DNA of 64,000 bases from Paenibacillus sp. NFR01 (lineage in GTDB: Bacteria > Bacillota > Bacilli > Paenibacillales > Paenibacillaceae): positions 62,001 to 126,000 of the forward strand of contig NZ_FOIK01000008.1 of assembly GCF_900111565.1 (NCBI RefSeq), in the 5' to 3' direction. Under the pieces are notes generated by a model. It saw only the letters and a program-made list of their open reading frames with translations, ran no database searches and had not been told where the DNA came from. The position numbers and the translations under genes were made by a program. Shown in pieces: positions 41,334 to 49,409 of the stretch (position 1 is its first letter; each line of letters opens with the position of its first letter).

Positions 41334-41651
41334 GTGACGCCATTCACGGAGAAAGTGATAACCATTATCCAGGCGATTCCCGAAGGCCGGGTAATGACCT
41401 ACGGGGGGATCGCCCGGGCAGCGGGAAGCCCAAGGGGAGCAAGGCAGGTGGTGCGGATTCTTCATTCGATGAGCCGTAAGCATAAGCTGCCCTGGCATAG
41501 AGTGGTTAATGTTAAAGGAAGAATCGCCCTGTCCGAAGACGAGGACCAGTCGCTGCAGCGGCTGTATCTGGAAGGAGAGGGCGTTGAATTCAAGCTGGAC
41601 GGCAGCATTGATCTGCGGGAATACGGGTATGAGCCGGAGCCGGAGTTCTAG
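41334..41651 (+). CDS. Alkyltransferase-like protein (MGMT family, Cys replaced by Trp)
   Basis: 105 residues, only the DNA-binding half of O6-alkylguanine-DNA alkyltransferase. Motifs: FTEKVITIIQAIPEGRVMTYGGIARAAG, SPRGARQVVRIL (arginine finger and recognition helix). Active-site position PWHRVVN has Trp where the alkyltransferase has Cys (PCHRV). This is the signature of ATL proteins, which bind alkylated guanine and hand it to nucleotide-excision repair rather than repair it directly. GTG start at 41334 with AAAGGAAAG upstream; an in-frame GTG at 41325 is possible. It lies 43 bases after the ABC exporter, same strand. Its stop shares CTAG with the convergent DUF1361 gene. Confidence 0.9.
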   Translation: MTPFTEKVITIIQAIPEGRVMTYGGIARAAGSPRGARQVVRILHSMSRKHKLPWHRVVNVKGRIALSEDEDQSLQRLYLEGEGVEFKLDGSIDLREYGYEPEPEF

Positions 41652-42349
41652 GCCCGGCTGCGGCGCGAGGCATAACGCCCGCCGTTGCCGCCAAGCCCGT
41701 TCAGCAGGAAATACAGGGTGGCATAAATGACGAGCAGCACGGCCGTCACGAACAGGCTGAAGAACAGGGACTGGCGGTTCAGGCTCTGTTCCACCAGCCG
41801 GTACAGTTCATGCCGGTCTGTCAGTACGTCCCAGCTGTTCAGCCGGTATACCCGGCCAAGCAGCACCCCGTAACCGCCGAGAGCGCAGGCTGCCAACGCA
41901 AAAATCCACGACAGCAAAGGATTCGTCTTGCGGAAAATAATGCTCTGAAATTGATACAGCGAGAAAAATCCAGTGAGCCAGCCGCTCCAGGTGAACAACA
42001 GGATGGTAATCAGATCGTACCAGTAGCGGCTTTGCACTTCACCGCCTACGAGATAAATATTTTTGCGGATCGTCAGATGCAGCAGATCGGTCATTAGATA
42101 AGGCGCATTTGGAAAAAACAGCAGCCACGCGACACCGAGCGGCAGGATCAGCAGATTCGAGGCGCGCTGTTTATCCAGCCAATAGGCGACCATGGAGAAA
42201 ATAAACGGAATCCAGGCCAGAAAGAAGTTCCAGAGCAAAAAGCGGTAACGCTCATCCGTATGTATCGCCACGACCCGATATACGCCCAGCGTTGCCAGCG
42301 ACAGCAGAGCCAGCAGCACAAACACCCGCGTATAGTTCAGTTCCTTCAC
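41648..42349 (-). CDS. DUF1361 membrane protein
   Basis: 233 residues, six or seven membrane helices. Motif LLFFPNAPYLMTDLLHL (N-A-P-Y-x-x-T-D) is the DUF1361 signature. Function unknown. GTG start overlapping the upstream gene's stop (GTGA), so the two are translationally coupled. Its stop codon lies in a CTAG shared with the alkyltransferase-like gene. Confidence 0.88.
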   Translation of the reverse strand: MKELNYTRVFVLLALLSLATLGVYRVVAIHTDERYRFLLWNFFLAWIPFIFSMVAYWLDKQRASNLLILPLGVAWLLFFPNAPYLMTDLLHLTIRKNIYLVGGEVQSRYWYDLITILLFTWSGWLTGFFSLYQFQSIIFRKTNPLLSWIFALAACALGGYGVLLGRVYRLNSWDVLTDRHELYRLVEQSLNRQSLFFSLFVTAVLLVIYATLYFLLNGLGGNGGRYASRRSRA

Positions 42350-42762
42350 CGCTTCTCCTCCTCTCCGCCGCGTGCCGTCAGTCCGTTAAACGCAGGATAC
42401 AGGTGCAGTTCTCCCGCGGCAAGGGTGACCATTGCCCCCAGTACCATCGGTTCCCCCAGACTTTCAAACGGAACTTCTTCTTCTCCGCCAATCAGCAGAA
42501 TCCCCGTCCCGTCCGACTCAATATTGTCCAGGATTCCCGTCACCAGCACTTTGCCGCCTTCGATTCGAATTCCCGGATCCCCGTACTCCGCGGGCATGAT
42601 ATCCGCCCAGCGGGTCAGCAGTTCCGTCACTTCCATTTCCGCTTCCAGTACCGTCCCCGGCGCTGCCGGCGGTCCATGCCAGCGTCCCCGGCCTTCCCCG
42701 TATTCCGAAGCGAAAAACACTTCGCCGATTCCAGGACCCGGCCGCATGATTGTTATCTTCAC
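42346..42762 (-). CDS. Conserved protein of unknown function, coupled to DUF1361
   Basis: 138 residues, soluble, acidic and glycine-rich, with predicted beta structure (KITIMRPGPGIGEVFFASEYGEG, GGKVLVTGILDNIESDGTGILLIGGEEEVPFESLGEP). Not recognised. I start it at the GTG at 42762 because AAAGGGGA lies 7 bases upstream; an in-frame TTG at 42780 is possible. It overlaps the DUF1361 start by 4 bases, which suggests a shared role at the membrane. Confidence 0.75.
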   Translation of the reverse strand: MKITIMRPGPGIGEVFFASEYGEGRGRWHGPPAAPGTVLEAEMEVTELLTRWADIMPAEYGDPGIRIEGGKVLVTGILDNIESDGTGILLIGGEEEVPFESLGEPMVLGAMVTLAAGELHLYPAFNGLTARGGEEEKR

Positions 42763-42878
42763 GGGTTTGTCCCCTTTCAACCGATGATTAGAGCACAGTG
42801 GTATATCGTATGATTATAGGATATGCTGGGGCAAAAGGAAAACTGAACCAAACCTTATGCCACAAGGAGTTGAACGCA

Positions 42879-43658
42879 ATGAAAATTTCGCTGATTCAAT
42901 GCGATATCGCCTTTGGACAGCCTGCCGCCAACTACGCGATGGCTGAACGGCGCATCCGGGAAGCGGCGCAGCAAAACCCGGACATTATCGTTCTGCCCGA
43001 GCTTTGGACGACCGGCTACGATTTGACCCGGTTGGAGGCGATAGCGGATGAGGGCGGCGAAACGACGCGCCTGCTTGTCTCGCGCCTTGCCCGGGAATAC
43101 GGCGTGAACATTGTCGCCGGCTCGGTCGCCAGTCGGAGCCGGGGCGGCGTCACGAACCGGATGCTCGTGTTCGACCGCCGGGGAGAGCTGACCGGCGACT
43201 ACAGCAAGCTGCATCTCTTCAAGCTGATGGACGAGCATCTGTATTTGCAGCCCGGCGAAACGAAAGGGCTGTTCACGCTGGGCGGCATTCCCTGCGCCGG
43301 GCTGATCTGCTACGACATCCGCTTCCCCGAATGGGTGCGCGCACATGCCGCTTCGGGTGCAGAGATTCTTTTTGTGAGCGCCGAATGGCCGCTGCCCCGG
43401 CTGGCCCACTGGCGCGCGCTGCTGATCAGTCGCGCGATCGAGAACCAGTGCTACGTCGTCGCCTGCAACCGCAGCGGCGCCGATCCCGCCAACGTCTTCG
43501 CCGGCCATTCGCTGATCATCGACCCTTGGGGCGAGATCATCGGCGAGGCCGGCGAAGGCGAGGAGCTGCTGAGCGGCGTCCTCGATCTGCAGCGGGTCCG
43601 GGAGGTGCGCGCGCAAATCCCGGTGTTCGCCGACCGCAGACCGGAGCTCTACCGCTAG
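42879..43658 (+). CDS. Carbon-nitrogen hydrolase, nitrilase superfamily (omega-amidase-like)
   Basis: 259 residues. Catalytic triad: E in VLPELWTTGYDL, K in YSKLHLFKLMDE, C in GLICYDIRFPEW. The segment KLHLFKLMDEH and overall length fit the YafV/MtnU omega-amidase branch, which hydrolyses 2-oxoglutaramate or 2-oxosuccinamate left by glutamine transaminases. No methionine-salvage genes lie nearby, so the precise substrate is open. AAGGAG precedes the ATG at 42879; the longer open frame has no ribosome binding site. Confidence 0.9.
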   Translation: MKISLIQCDIAFGQPAANYAMAERRIREAAQQNPDIIVLPELWTTGYDLTRLEAIADEGGETTRLLVSRLAREYGVNIVAGSVASRSRGGVTNRMLVFDRRGELTGDYSKLHLFKLMDEHLYLQPGETKGLFTLGGIPCAGLICYDIRFPEWVRAHAASGAEILFVSAEWPLPRLAHWRALLISRAIENQCYVVACNRSGADPANVFAGHSLIIDPWGEIIGEAGEGEELLSGVLDLQRVREVRAQIPVFADRRPELYR

Positions 43659-43671
43659 CCCGTTAACGGGC
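43658..43671. repeat. Palindrome spanning two convergent stop codons
   Basis: GCCCGTTAACGGGC, a perfect 14-bp palindrome flanked by CGCTA and TAGCG arms. It contains the last base of the nitrilase stop and the whole lipL stop. No T-run on either side. It may act as a compact hairpin between convergent transcripts. Confidence 0.6.
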
Positions 43672-44532
43672 GTAGCGGCTGCGCAGCATCTGCGCCGCTT
43701 CGAGCACTCGGGGATCGTCATACCCGAGTGCCCTTGCCGCCTCCCCTTCCAGAAGGGAGGCGGGGGTCAGGCGCGCGCCGCGCCGCTGCAGCGCCGTGCG
43801 GAAGCCGGCGGCGAACACCGCCGCCGTATCCGGGCCGCCCAGCTCGCCGAGGGCGGCGATGGTCCGTGGCTCGACGCGCGGGAAGTCGAGCGATCCGTCG
43901 CCTCCGGCGGCGGTGTCGTAGAAGCGGCGGATCAGGCCGCCGCGTGCTTCGCCCGAGCCGGAGACGATCACGAACGCATGCACGAAGTATGCGCCGTGCT
44001 GGCGCCGCTGGGCGATGCCGCAGAATTTGCGGCCGCCGATGGCCAGGTCGAAGTCGCCGGGGCAATACGAGCCCGCGACTTCGCCGGCCTGCACCCGCAC
44101 GCCGGCCTGCGGGTGGCTTACAGCAACGGCTTCGGCGATGAGCGAAGCCAACAGCCGGAAATCATCGTGAAAGTCCAGCTTGCCCGGCGCCTTCGGCAGG
44201 ACCAGCGAGACGTTCACGATGCCCGCGTCCAGCGGCACCGCCGCGCCGCCGGAATGGCGGACCGCCGTGCGGTAGCCCTGGCGCTCCAGCTCTGCCATGG
44301 ACGCTTCGGCATGCGGCAGCTTGCTGTCGCGCAGCCCGAGCGCCACGCCGCCGGGGTGGCTCCACAGATGGACGGAGGGCGGCAGCGCGCCTGCGCCTAC
44401 CTCCCGGCATAACGTCTCCTCGAAGGCGAAAGGCACCAGCATGTCCCCTTTTGCCTCCTCCCAATGCTCAAACAACGCCAGATACTCCGGTAAAGCGCTC
44501 TGCACGCCCGGAATGATGTTCTGTTCTCCCAC
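43663..44532 (-). CDS. lipL: Octanoyl-[GcvH]:protein N-octanoyltransferase
   Basis: 289 residues, LplA/LipB fold. LipL moves octanoyl from GcvH to E2 subunits in the lipoate pathway of Firmicutes. Seen: RHSGGAAVPLDAGIVNVSLVLP and the catalytic cysteine in AGSYCPGDFDLAIGGRKFCGIAQRR, the LipL signature that separates it from LplA and LipM. C-terminal domain intact. GTG start at 44532 with AAGAGG upstream. Convergent with the nitrilase gene, only 4 bases between stops. Confidence 0.88.
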   Translation of the reverse strand: MGEQNIIPGVQSALPEYLALFEHWEEAKGDMLVPFAFEETLCREVGAGALPPSVHLWSHPGGVALGLRDSKLPHAEASMAELERQGYRTAVRHSGGAAVPLDAGIVNVSLVLPKAPGKLDFHDDFRLLASLIAEAVAVSHPQAGVRVQAGEVAGSYCPGDFDLAIGGRKFCGIAQRRQHGAYFVHAFVIVSGSGEARGGLIRRFYDTAAGGDGSLDFPRVEPRTIAALGELGGPDTAAVFAAGFRTALQRRGARLTPASLLEGEAARALGYDDPRVLEAAQMLRSRYAR

Positions 44533-44686
44533 CGTTCAGCCTCTTTTCATGATTGATAGACGATATCCATGGCTCTTATTCTACCTTATCCGGCTCCCGC
44601 CCGCGAAGCGCCTTGTTCATTTCTCATTTGAATTCAGTGGCAGTTGCCTTTATCCTATAGGCATAAGGAGCTTAGGAGGGATGCGC

Positions 44687-45610
44687 ATGACCGCAGGACA
44701 ACTCACTAAAGACCGACAGAGCGGCAAGTCAAGGCAATGGGAGCAAGCGCTGAACAAGCTGTACGTCAATTTCCGCGATTACAGCAAGGCGGCAAGACGC
44801 GATTTTGACGACGAGGATATCCACCAGGCACGGGTTAATAGCCGCAAGCTGCTGACACTGCTGGCCATTCTGGATCCGGAGCATACCGCAACTGCTGATC
44901 TGTACACAACCTTTAAGCAGGCCCAAAAGAGACTCGGCAAAGTCCGTGACGCGGACGTCCTGATCGCTTCTTTCAAGGAACGGCGCAAGCTGGCCGCAGA
45001 CGCCGGCGAGGACAAAACCGCCGATCTGCTTAAAGCCGTGATCAAACATCAGAAGAAAAAGCGGGAAACCTACCGCAAAAAGCTGAAGGACGAGCTGGCG
45101 AACCTCGCCGGGTCCGATCTGGACGAGCGTTGGGAGGCTTTTCTGACCGGACCGCTGGAAGGGCTGGCCGGCAAACGTGATGCCAATGTGGTCATGCGCG
45201 AGCTGGAGGTGGCCTTCGAGCAGCAGAAGAAGGTCTGCAAAACTTTGTTCAAAACTGCTGAACCGGATCCCAAAGAAGCTTTCGAAGCGCTGCACAAGCT
45301 GCGTATTTCCGCAAAACGCCTGCGGTATACCGCAAACGCCGCCGCTTTTGCGCTGAACCAGAAATTCCGGGCCGATGAAGAAATCTATAAGGAAATCCAG
45401 GATCAGCTTGGCGAAATCAACGATAAACGCGTCTGGCTGGACACGCTCCAAGCAATCGGCCGCGAGGAACTGGATGCCGGCAAAAAGGTCTGGGCCGCCT
45501 TTACCGACAGCCTGCACCAGGAAGTCCTGGAGGCGCTTCACCGCAACGACGTCGTACCCGTCGGGGATAAAAGCATCGGAGACAAAAACGTCGGCGCCGA
45601 GCCCTTGTAA
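44687..45610 (+). CDS. CHAD domain protein
   Basis: 307 residues, a helical CHAD domain rich in Lys and Arg. Two halves are visible, each with a conserved histidine helix: DIHQARVNSRKLLTLLAIL and ALHKLRISAKRLRYTANAA. CHAD proteins bind polyphosphate and are found on polyP granules; enzymatic activity is not expected without a CYTH domain. Two ATGs (44681, 44687) lie after AGGAGGG; 44687 has the better spacing. No partner gene is nearby. Confidence 0.9.
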   Translation: MTAGQLTKDRQSGKSRQWEQALNKLYVNFRDYSKAARRDFDDEDIHQARVNSRKLLTLLAILDPEHTATADLYTTFKQAQKRLGKVRDADVLIASFKERRKLAADAGEDKTADLLKAVIKHQKKKRETYRKKLKDELANLAGSDLDERWEAFLTGPLEGLAGKRDANVVMRELEVAFEQQKKVCKTLFKTAEPDPKEAFEALHKLRISAKRLRYTANAAAFALNQKFRADEEIYKEIQDQLGEINDKRVWLDTLQAIGREELDAGKKVWAAFTDSLHQEVLEALHRNDVVPVGDKSIGDKNVGAEPL

Positions 45611-45754
45611 TTGATCTAACGGCACTCCCGTACTCCGCACTCTGTAACTCAGATCGACAAGTCATCATCCTTTTTCCAAAATACACTTTTTTCGGTTCGC
45701 CACGGCTCGGGGCAGCTTAAACCACTGTGGGGATTTCGCGCTGCTGCTCAGACC

Positions 45755-45936
45755 TAGCGGACATGAGAGCCGTTATTTTATGAATAACAGGCATTTTCTG
45801 CATGTTTATGGACACCAACGCCGTTATTTGCTTGATTTTGGTGATTTTCGTTTGTTTCTACAGAAATAACGGCTCCTGGGTCCGTTAGTTTCAAAAATCA
45901 CCGTTTTTTCTCCGAATAACGGCCCTGGTGTCCGTA
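45755..45936. repeat. Cluster of four short hairpin repeats, cluster B
   Basis: Units at 45755-45778, 45807-45828 (one orientation), 45864-45887 and 45915-45936 (the other). Same core as at 11676-11858: TAACGGAC...GCCGTTATTT. The order is again two forward units followed by two reverse units. Confidence 0.8.
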
Positions 45937-46066
45937 ACAAATTAGGCTAGCCGAGGAAATACCGATTCGAACTATTCCGGCTGAAACGGATGAATTTCCA
46001 GAAGAACATTCGATTTCTCACAACAGGAATATTGGTCGGAGCTTCCCCTTTTCAGCGGGAATCCGG

Positions 46067-46140
46067 CTTTTGCGGGTACTCCGTTTTCTGCCTCTCACCG
46101 ATCCTTTTGCGGTTACTCCGTTTTCTGGCCTCCCCCATCC
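46067..46140. repeat. Tandem 37-bp repeat, two copies
   Basis: CTTTTGCGGGTACTCCGTTT at 46067 and CTTTTGCGGTTACTCCGTTT at 46104, period 37. The match continues through CTGCCTC/CTGGCCTC. Noncoding. Confidence 0.6.
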
Positions 46141-46383
46141 TTTCACGCGCACCACCAGCCATAATCCCTTACAATTTAGCCTTCATTGTTTCTCTAGCCA
46201 TGCTTTAATCACCCCGCACTCTGACCTCCTTGCCATACCCTGTCACCGCTTCAACTTCGCCTCCTCCTCTGAACCTCCTCAACGGTATCCGGCCACTCAG
46301 TAGCTATACATTCCACTCAGGCCTCCGTAATTCTCTCTATATTTGAAAAATAGAACATGTGGACAGGCCGGAAATCATTTTTA

Positions 46384-46397
46384 TGAAAACGCTTAAT
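46384..46397. promoter_or_regulatory. Candidate cre site upstream of lacI-type gene
   Basis: TGAAAACGCTTAAT fits TGWAARCGYTWNCW at 13 of 14 positions. It lies just upstream of the -35 box at 46404. Confidence 0.5.
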
Positions 46398-46403
46398 TTT
46401 CTA

Positions 46404-46432
46404 TTGCATGCCCTGGAAATCCTTGTTATAAT
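46404..46432 (+). promoter_or_regulatory. Promoter of the LacI-family gene
   Basis: TTGCAT (46404-46409), 17-base spacer, perfect TATAAT (46427-46432). Confidence 0.75.
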
Positions 46433-46435
46433 CCG

Positions 46436-46453
46436 TTTGAAAAGGTTACCAAA
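46436..46453. promoter_or_regulatory. Candidate operator at the lacI transcription start
   Basis: TTTGAAAAGGTTACCAAA matches the perfect palindrome at 47547-47564 at 13 of 18 positions. It covers the predicted start of transcription, suggesting autorepression. Confidence 0.45.
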
Positions 46454-46490
46454 AATTCTGGCTGACAGAACGCAGAAAGAAGAAGGCAAG

Positions 46491-47495
46491 ATGAAAGCAA
46501 CGATCCGAGATGTAGCACGGTTAGCCGAAGTATCCATCAGCACCGTATCGCGCGTCATGAACGCGCCCGAGACCGTGGTAGCCTCGAAGAGAGACCGTGT
46601 CCTTGAGGCCATCCGGCAGCTGCAATATCAGCCGAATGCGTTCGCGCGGGCATTGATCTACAAAAAGTCGTATACTCTGGGGCTTCTGATTCCGGACATC
46701 GAGAATCTTTATTACGCCGGAATTATCCGGGGCATGCAGGACGCCTGCAACAAGCTCGGCTACAGCCTGATGATCTGCAACACCGACCGCGACAAGGACC
46801 GGCTCCTGTCGTACATCGACGCCTTTCACGAGAAGCAGGTGGACGGCATCGTGTTCGCAAGCGACATGCTGCATCCCGAGTATTACGAGAAGCTGACCGG
46901 CTGCCGGATTCCCTTCGTGCTGCTGTCCACCCATTCCTACGAATATGAGGTTCCAAGCATTGAAGTGGATGACGAGGTGGCGGCCTACGACGCGGTGAAG
47001 TTTCTGATTGAGCTGGGGCATAAGGACATCGGCATGATCGGCTTCGGCCACCATCATTCCATCGCCGGCCCGCCGCGCTATCACGGCTTCGTCCGGGCGC
47101 TCACTGAAGCAGGGCTGGAGCATAACGCAGACCGCGTGAAAAACGCCGAACACCGCTACGAAGATGCTTATCAGGCAGCACACGAGCTGTTTAGCGACAC
47201 GCCTGGCCTGACCGCCGTATTCTGCGTGGCCGACGAATTCGCGATGGGCACGATCTCTTATCTGAAGGACCGGGGCATCCTGGTTCCCGGGCAAGTATCG
47301 GTCATCGGATTCGACAACCTGCGGATGGCGAACATGTTCATCCCGAAGCTGACCACGATTGCCCAGCCGATCTACCAGCTTGGCTACCGTGCCGCGGAGA
47401 AGCTGCATGAGCTGCTCTCCACCGGTGAAGTGGCGGTCCTTCGGGAGAAAATGCAGCACAAGCTGATTGTCCGGGAATCCTCCCGGGAACGGTAA
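46491..47495 (+). CDS. LacI-family transcriptional repressor
   Basis: 334 residues. N-terminal helix-turn-helix and hinge: KATIRDVARLAEVSISTVSRVMNAPETVVASKRDRVLEAI..YQPNAFARAL. Then a periplasmic-binding-like sugar domain (LGLLIPDIENLYYAGIIRGMQDA; GIVFASDML; VSVIGFDNLRMANMFIPKLTTIAQP). ATG at 46491 after AGAAGGCAAG. The next genes on the same strand encode an alpha-glucoside-type ABC importer and GH65 phosphorylase, so it most likely represses them and is released by a disaccharide. The promoter has a candidate cre site and operator. Confidence 0.92.
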   Translation: MKATIRDVARLAEVSISTVSRVMNAPETVVASKRDRVLEAIRQLQYQPNAFARALIYKKSYTLGLLIPDIENLYYAGIIRGMQDACNKLGYSLMICNTDRDKDRLLSYIDAFHEKQVDGIVFASDMLHPEYYEKLTGCRIPFVLLSTHSYEYEVPSIEVDDEVAAYDAVKFLIELGHKDIGMIGFGHHHSIAGPPRYHGFVRALTEAGLEHNADRVKNAEHRYEDAYQAAHELFSDTPGLTAVFCVADEFAMGTISYLKDRGILVPGQVSVIGFDNLRMANMFIPKLTTIAQPIYQLGYRAAEKLHELLSTGEVAVLREKMQHKLIVRESSRER

Positions 47496-47546
47496 ACCAC
47501 CCGGACCGGATGCAAGAATCTGATTTTCGGGATTCTTCCGGCACAC

Positions 47547-47564
47547 TCTGAAAAGCTTTTCAGA
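47547..47564. promoter_or_regulatory. Perfect 18-bp palindrome, candidate LacI-family operator
   Basis: TCTGAAAAGCTTTTCAGA, identical to its reverse complement, no loop and no T-run, so not a terminator. It lies between lacI and the operon it is expected to control, with a weaker copy at the lacI promoter. Confidence 0.55.
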
Positions 47565-47590
47565 ACTTCTGTCCTACTTCACACTTTGCT

Positions 47591-47619
47591 TTGAATCAAG
47601 CTTATTTTCGCTATATTAA
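47591..47619 (+). promoter_or_regulatory. Candidate promoter of the GH65 operon
   Basis: TTGAAT (47591), 17-base spacer, TATTAA (47614); TATATT at 47612 is an alternative -10. Confidence 0.35.
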
Positions 47620-47896
47620 ACTTTTTAGTGTACCAAACAAACTCGAAGCTCTAATTTAAACGTTATGTTCTACTTCGAACTCCATGCACTATTCAAGCGC
47701 TATGACCTGCATCAACGTTCGGCTCCCATTCGAACTGTCCGCTGTTTTTACCGAAGCTTTTGAAAACCCTTACAAGGAGGTGATCCGGCTTACACGGGAT
47801 ACCGGCCCGGGCGGCCGGCGGCAAAACAGACCGGCGTACAACTGGTCGGCCTTACAACGATCTTCAGGCAGTCATTCTCAAAACCAATTAAAGGGG

Positions 47897-49324
47897 ATGT
47901 ATGGGAAGATGAAAAAGAACACGGGACGCAAGTTCTCTACGCTGGCGGCGGTTGGCCTCTCGCTTTCGCTGCTGGCAACCGGCTGCGGCGGCAACAACAA
48001 TAACAACGCGGCGGCGACCAATGCTCCGGCGGCGTCGGAGCCGGCGGCAGCCACCAACGCACCGGAAGCGACGACAGCCGCTGCGGCAAATACGCCGTTG
48101 GAGAAAGCGCTGAACGGCGAATATAAAGGCACCAAAGTGACGATGTTCGGCCCGTTCGTGGATGCCGACCAGGTGAAGTTCGAAAAGAGCATCAAGGAAT
48201 TTGAAGATAAAACGGGCATCGAAATTCAATACGAGGGCTCCAAGGAATTTGAAGCGACCATCAACGTCCGCGTAGACGGCGGCAATGCCCCAGATATCGC
48301 CGACTTCCCGCAGCCGGGTCTCCTGGCCTCGATTGCCAAAACCGGCAAGGTCATCGACCTGAACACGATTCTGGATCCTGCCAAGCTGGAATCCAACTAC
48401 AACAAGAGCTGGCTGGACATGGCGACAATGGACGGCGCAAGCGGCAAAATCATGGCCGGCATCTGGAACCGCAGCAACGTGAAAAGTACCGTCTGGTATC
48501 CGAAGAAACAATTTGACGAAGCGGGCTATACCGTTCCGCAAACCTGGGATGAGCTGATGGCTCTTACCGAGCAAATTGCCAAAGACGGCGACCCGGCCTG
48601 GGCGATCGGCATCGAAAGCGGCGCGGCTACCGGCTGGGCGGCCACGGACTGGATCGAAAACATCATGCTGCGGACGACCACTCCGGAGAACTACGACAAG
48701 TGGGTAAAAGGCGAGCTTCCATTCACCTCGCCGGAGGTCAAGAACGCCGTTGAGATCATGTCGAAGATTTGGATGAACAAAGACTATGTCTACGGAGGCA
48801 CCAAATCCATAGTGACTACCGCCTTCGGCGACGCGCCGAAGCCGATGTTCGACAACCCGCCGAAGGCCTGGTTCAATCTGATGGGCAACTTCATCACCAG
48901 CTTCTTCCCGGAAACCGCCAAGGTTGACGAAGACTACGACTGGTTCTATCTGCCTCCGATCGACGAGCAATACGGCAAACCGGTGCTCGTAGCAGGCGAC
49001 ATTTACGCGATGTTCAACGACCGTCCGGAAGTGCGGGCCGTCATGGAATTCTTCACGACCGGGGAATCGATCAAGAGCTGGGTACAGTCGGGCGGCGTGA
49101 TCGCGCCGATGAACGACGCTTCCCTCGACTGGTATCAATCCGAATCCGACCGCCGCATGGCGCAATTGGTGCAGGATGCCACGACGCTGCGTTTTGACGG
49201 CTCGGACCTCATGCCAGGTAAAGTAGGCGCAGGCAGCTTCTGGAAAGGCATGACCGACTACGTCAGCGGCACCGCTACGCTGGACCAGGCGCTGGAGCAA
49301 ATTCAAAAAGGCTGGAACAACTAA
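47897..49324 (+). CDS. ABC alpha-glucoside-type binding lipoprotein (AglE-like)
   Basis: 475 residues. Lipobox L-A-T-G-C (STLAAVGLSLSLLATGC), then a long Asn/Ala/Pro-rich linker. Solute-binding family 1: VTMFGPFVDADQVKFEKSIKEFEDKTGIEIQYEGSKEFE, IADFPQPGLL, GIWNRSNVKSTVWYPKKQF, GAATGWAATDWIENIML. This matches AglE-type alpha-glucoside binding proteins. Two starts are possible: ATG 47897 (AAAGGGG 4 bases before) or ATG 47909. It is followed by an intercistronic hairpin and two permeases. Confidence 0.9.
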   Translation: MYGKMKKNTGRKFSTLAAVGLSLSLLATGCGGNNNNNAAATNAPAASEPAAATNAPEATTAAAANTPLEKALNGEYKGTKVTMFGPFVDADQVKFEKSIKEFEDKTGIEIQYEGSKEFEATINVRVDGGNAPDIADFPQPGLLASIAKTGKVIDLNTILDPAKLESNYNKSWLDMATMDGASGKIMAGIWNRSNVKSTVWYPKKQFDEAGYTVPQTWDELMALTEQIAKDGDPAWAIGIESGAATGWAATDWIENIMLRTTTPENYDKWVKGELPFTSPEVKNAVEIMSKIWMNKDYVYGGTKSIVTTAFGDAPKPMFDNPPKAWFNLMGNFITSFFPETAKVDEDYDWFYLPPIDEQYGKPVLVAGDIYAMFNDRPEVRAVMEFFTTGESIKSWVQSGGVIAPMNDASLDWYQSESDRRMAQLVQDATTLRFDGSDLMPGKVGAGSFWKGMTDYVSGTATLDQALEQIQKGWNN

Positions 49325-49338
49325 CCGGCAAGCCAAAC

Positions 49339-49373
49339 AAGGGGCGGCAGACATTTAGGGCTCCGCCCCTTTT
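49339..49373 (+). terminator. Intercistronic hairpin after the binding protein
   Basis: AAGGGGCGG / CCGCCCCTT stem followed by TTGCTT. A leaky terminator of this kind commonly keeps binding-protein mRNA above permease mRNA. Confidence 0.65.
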
Positions 49374-49409
49374 GCTTAGTGAAGAGCCATTTATTTAGGA
49401 GGAGCGCAT

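Larger units (their letters stand above)
45611..46383. other. Gene-free stretch with repeats
   Basis: About 770 bases with no credible gene. It contains hairpin-repeat cluster B (45755-45936) and a pair of 37-bp tandem repeats (46067-46140). No terminator with a T-run is obvious after the CHAD gene. Confidence 0.6.
47496..47896. other. Regulatory region before the GH65 operon
   Basis: About 400 bases between lacI and the binding-protein gene. It contains an 18-bp palindrome (47547-47564) and a possible promoter (47591-47619). A reading frame runs through the second half, but it has no good start. TTTAAACGTTAT near 47655 is a weaker LacI-like site. Confidence 0.5.

Noticed and set aside
45501..45686. 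Small open frame around the CHAD stop
   Set aside because: Antisense to the CHAD gene end and lacking a ribosome binding site.
47684..47896. Extended N-terminus of the GH65-operon binding protein
   Set aside because: It would bury the lipoprotein signal 70 residues inside; the signal with lipobox LATGC fits a start at 47897 or 47909.
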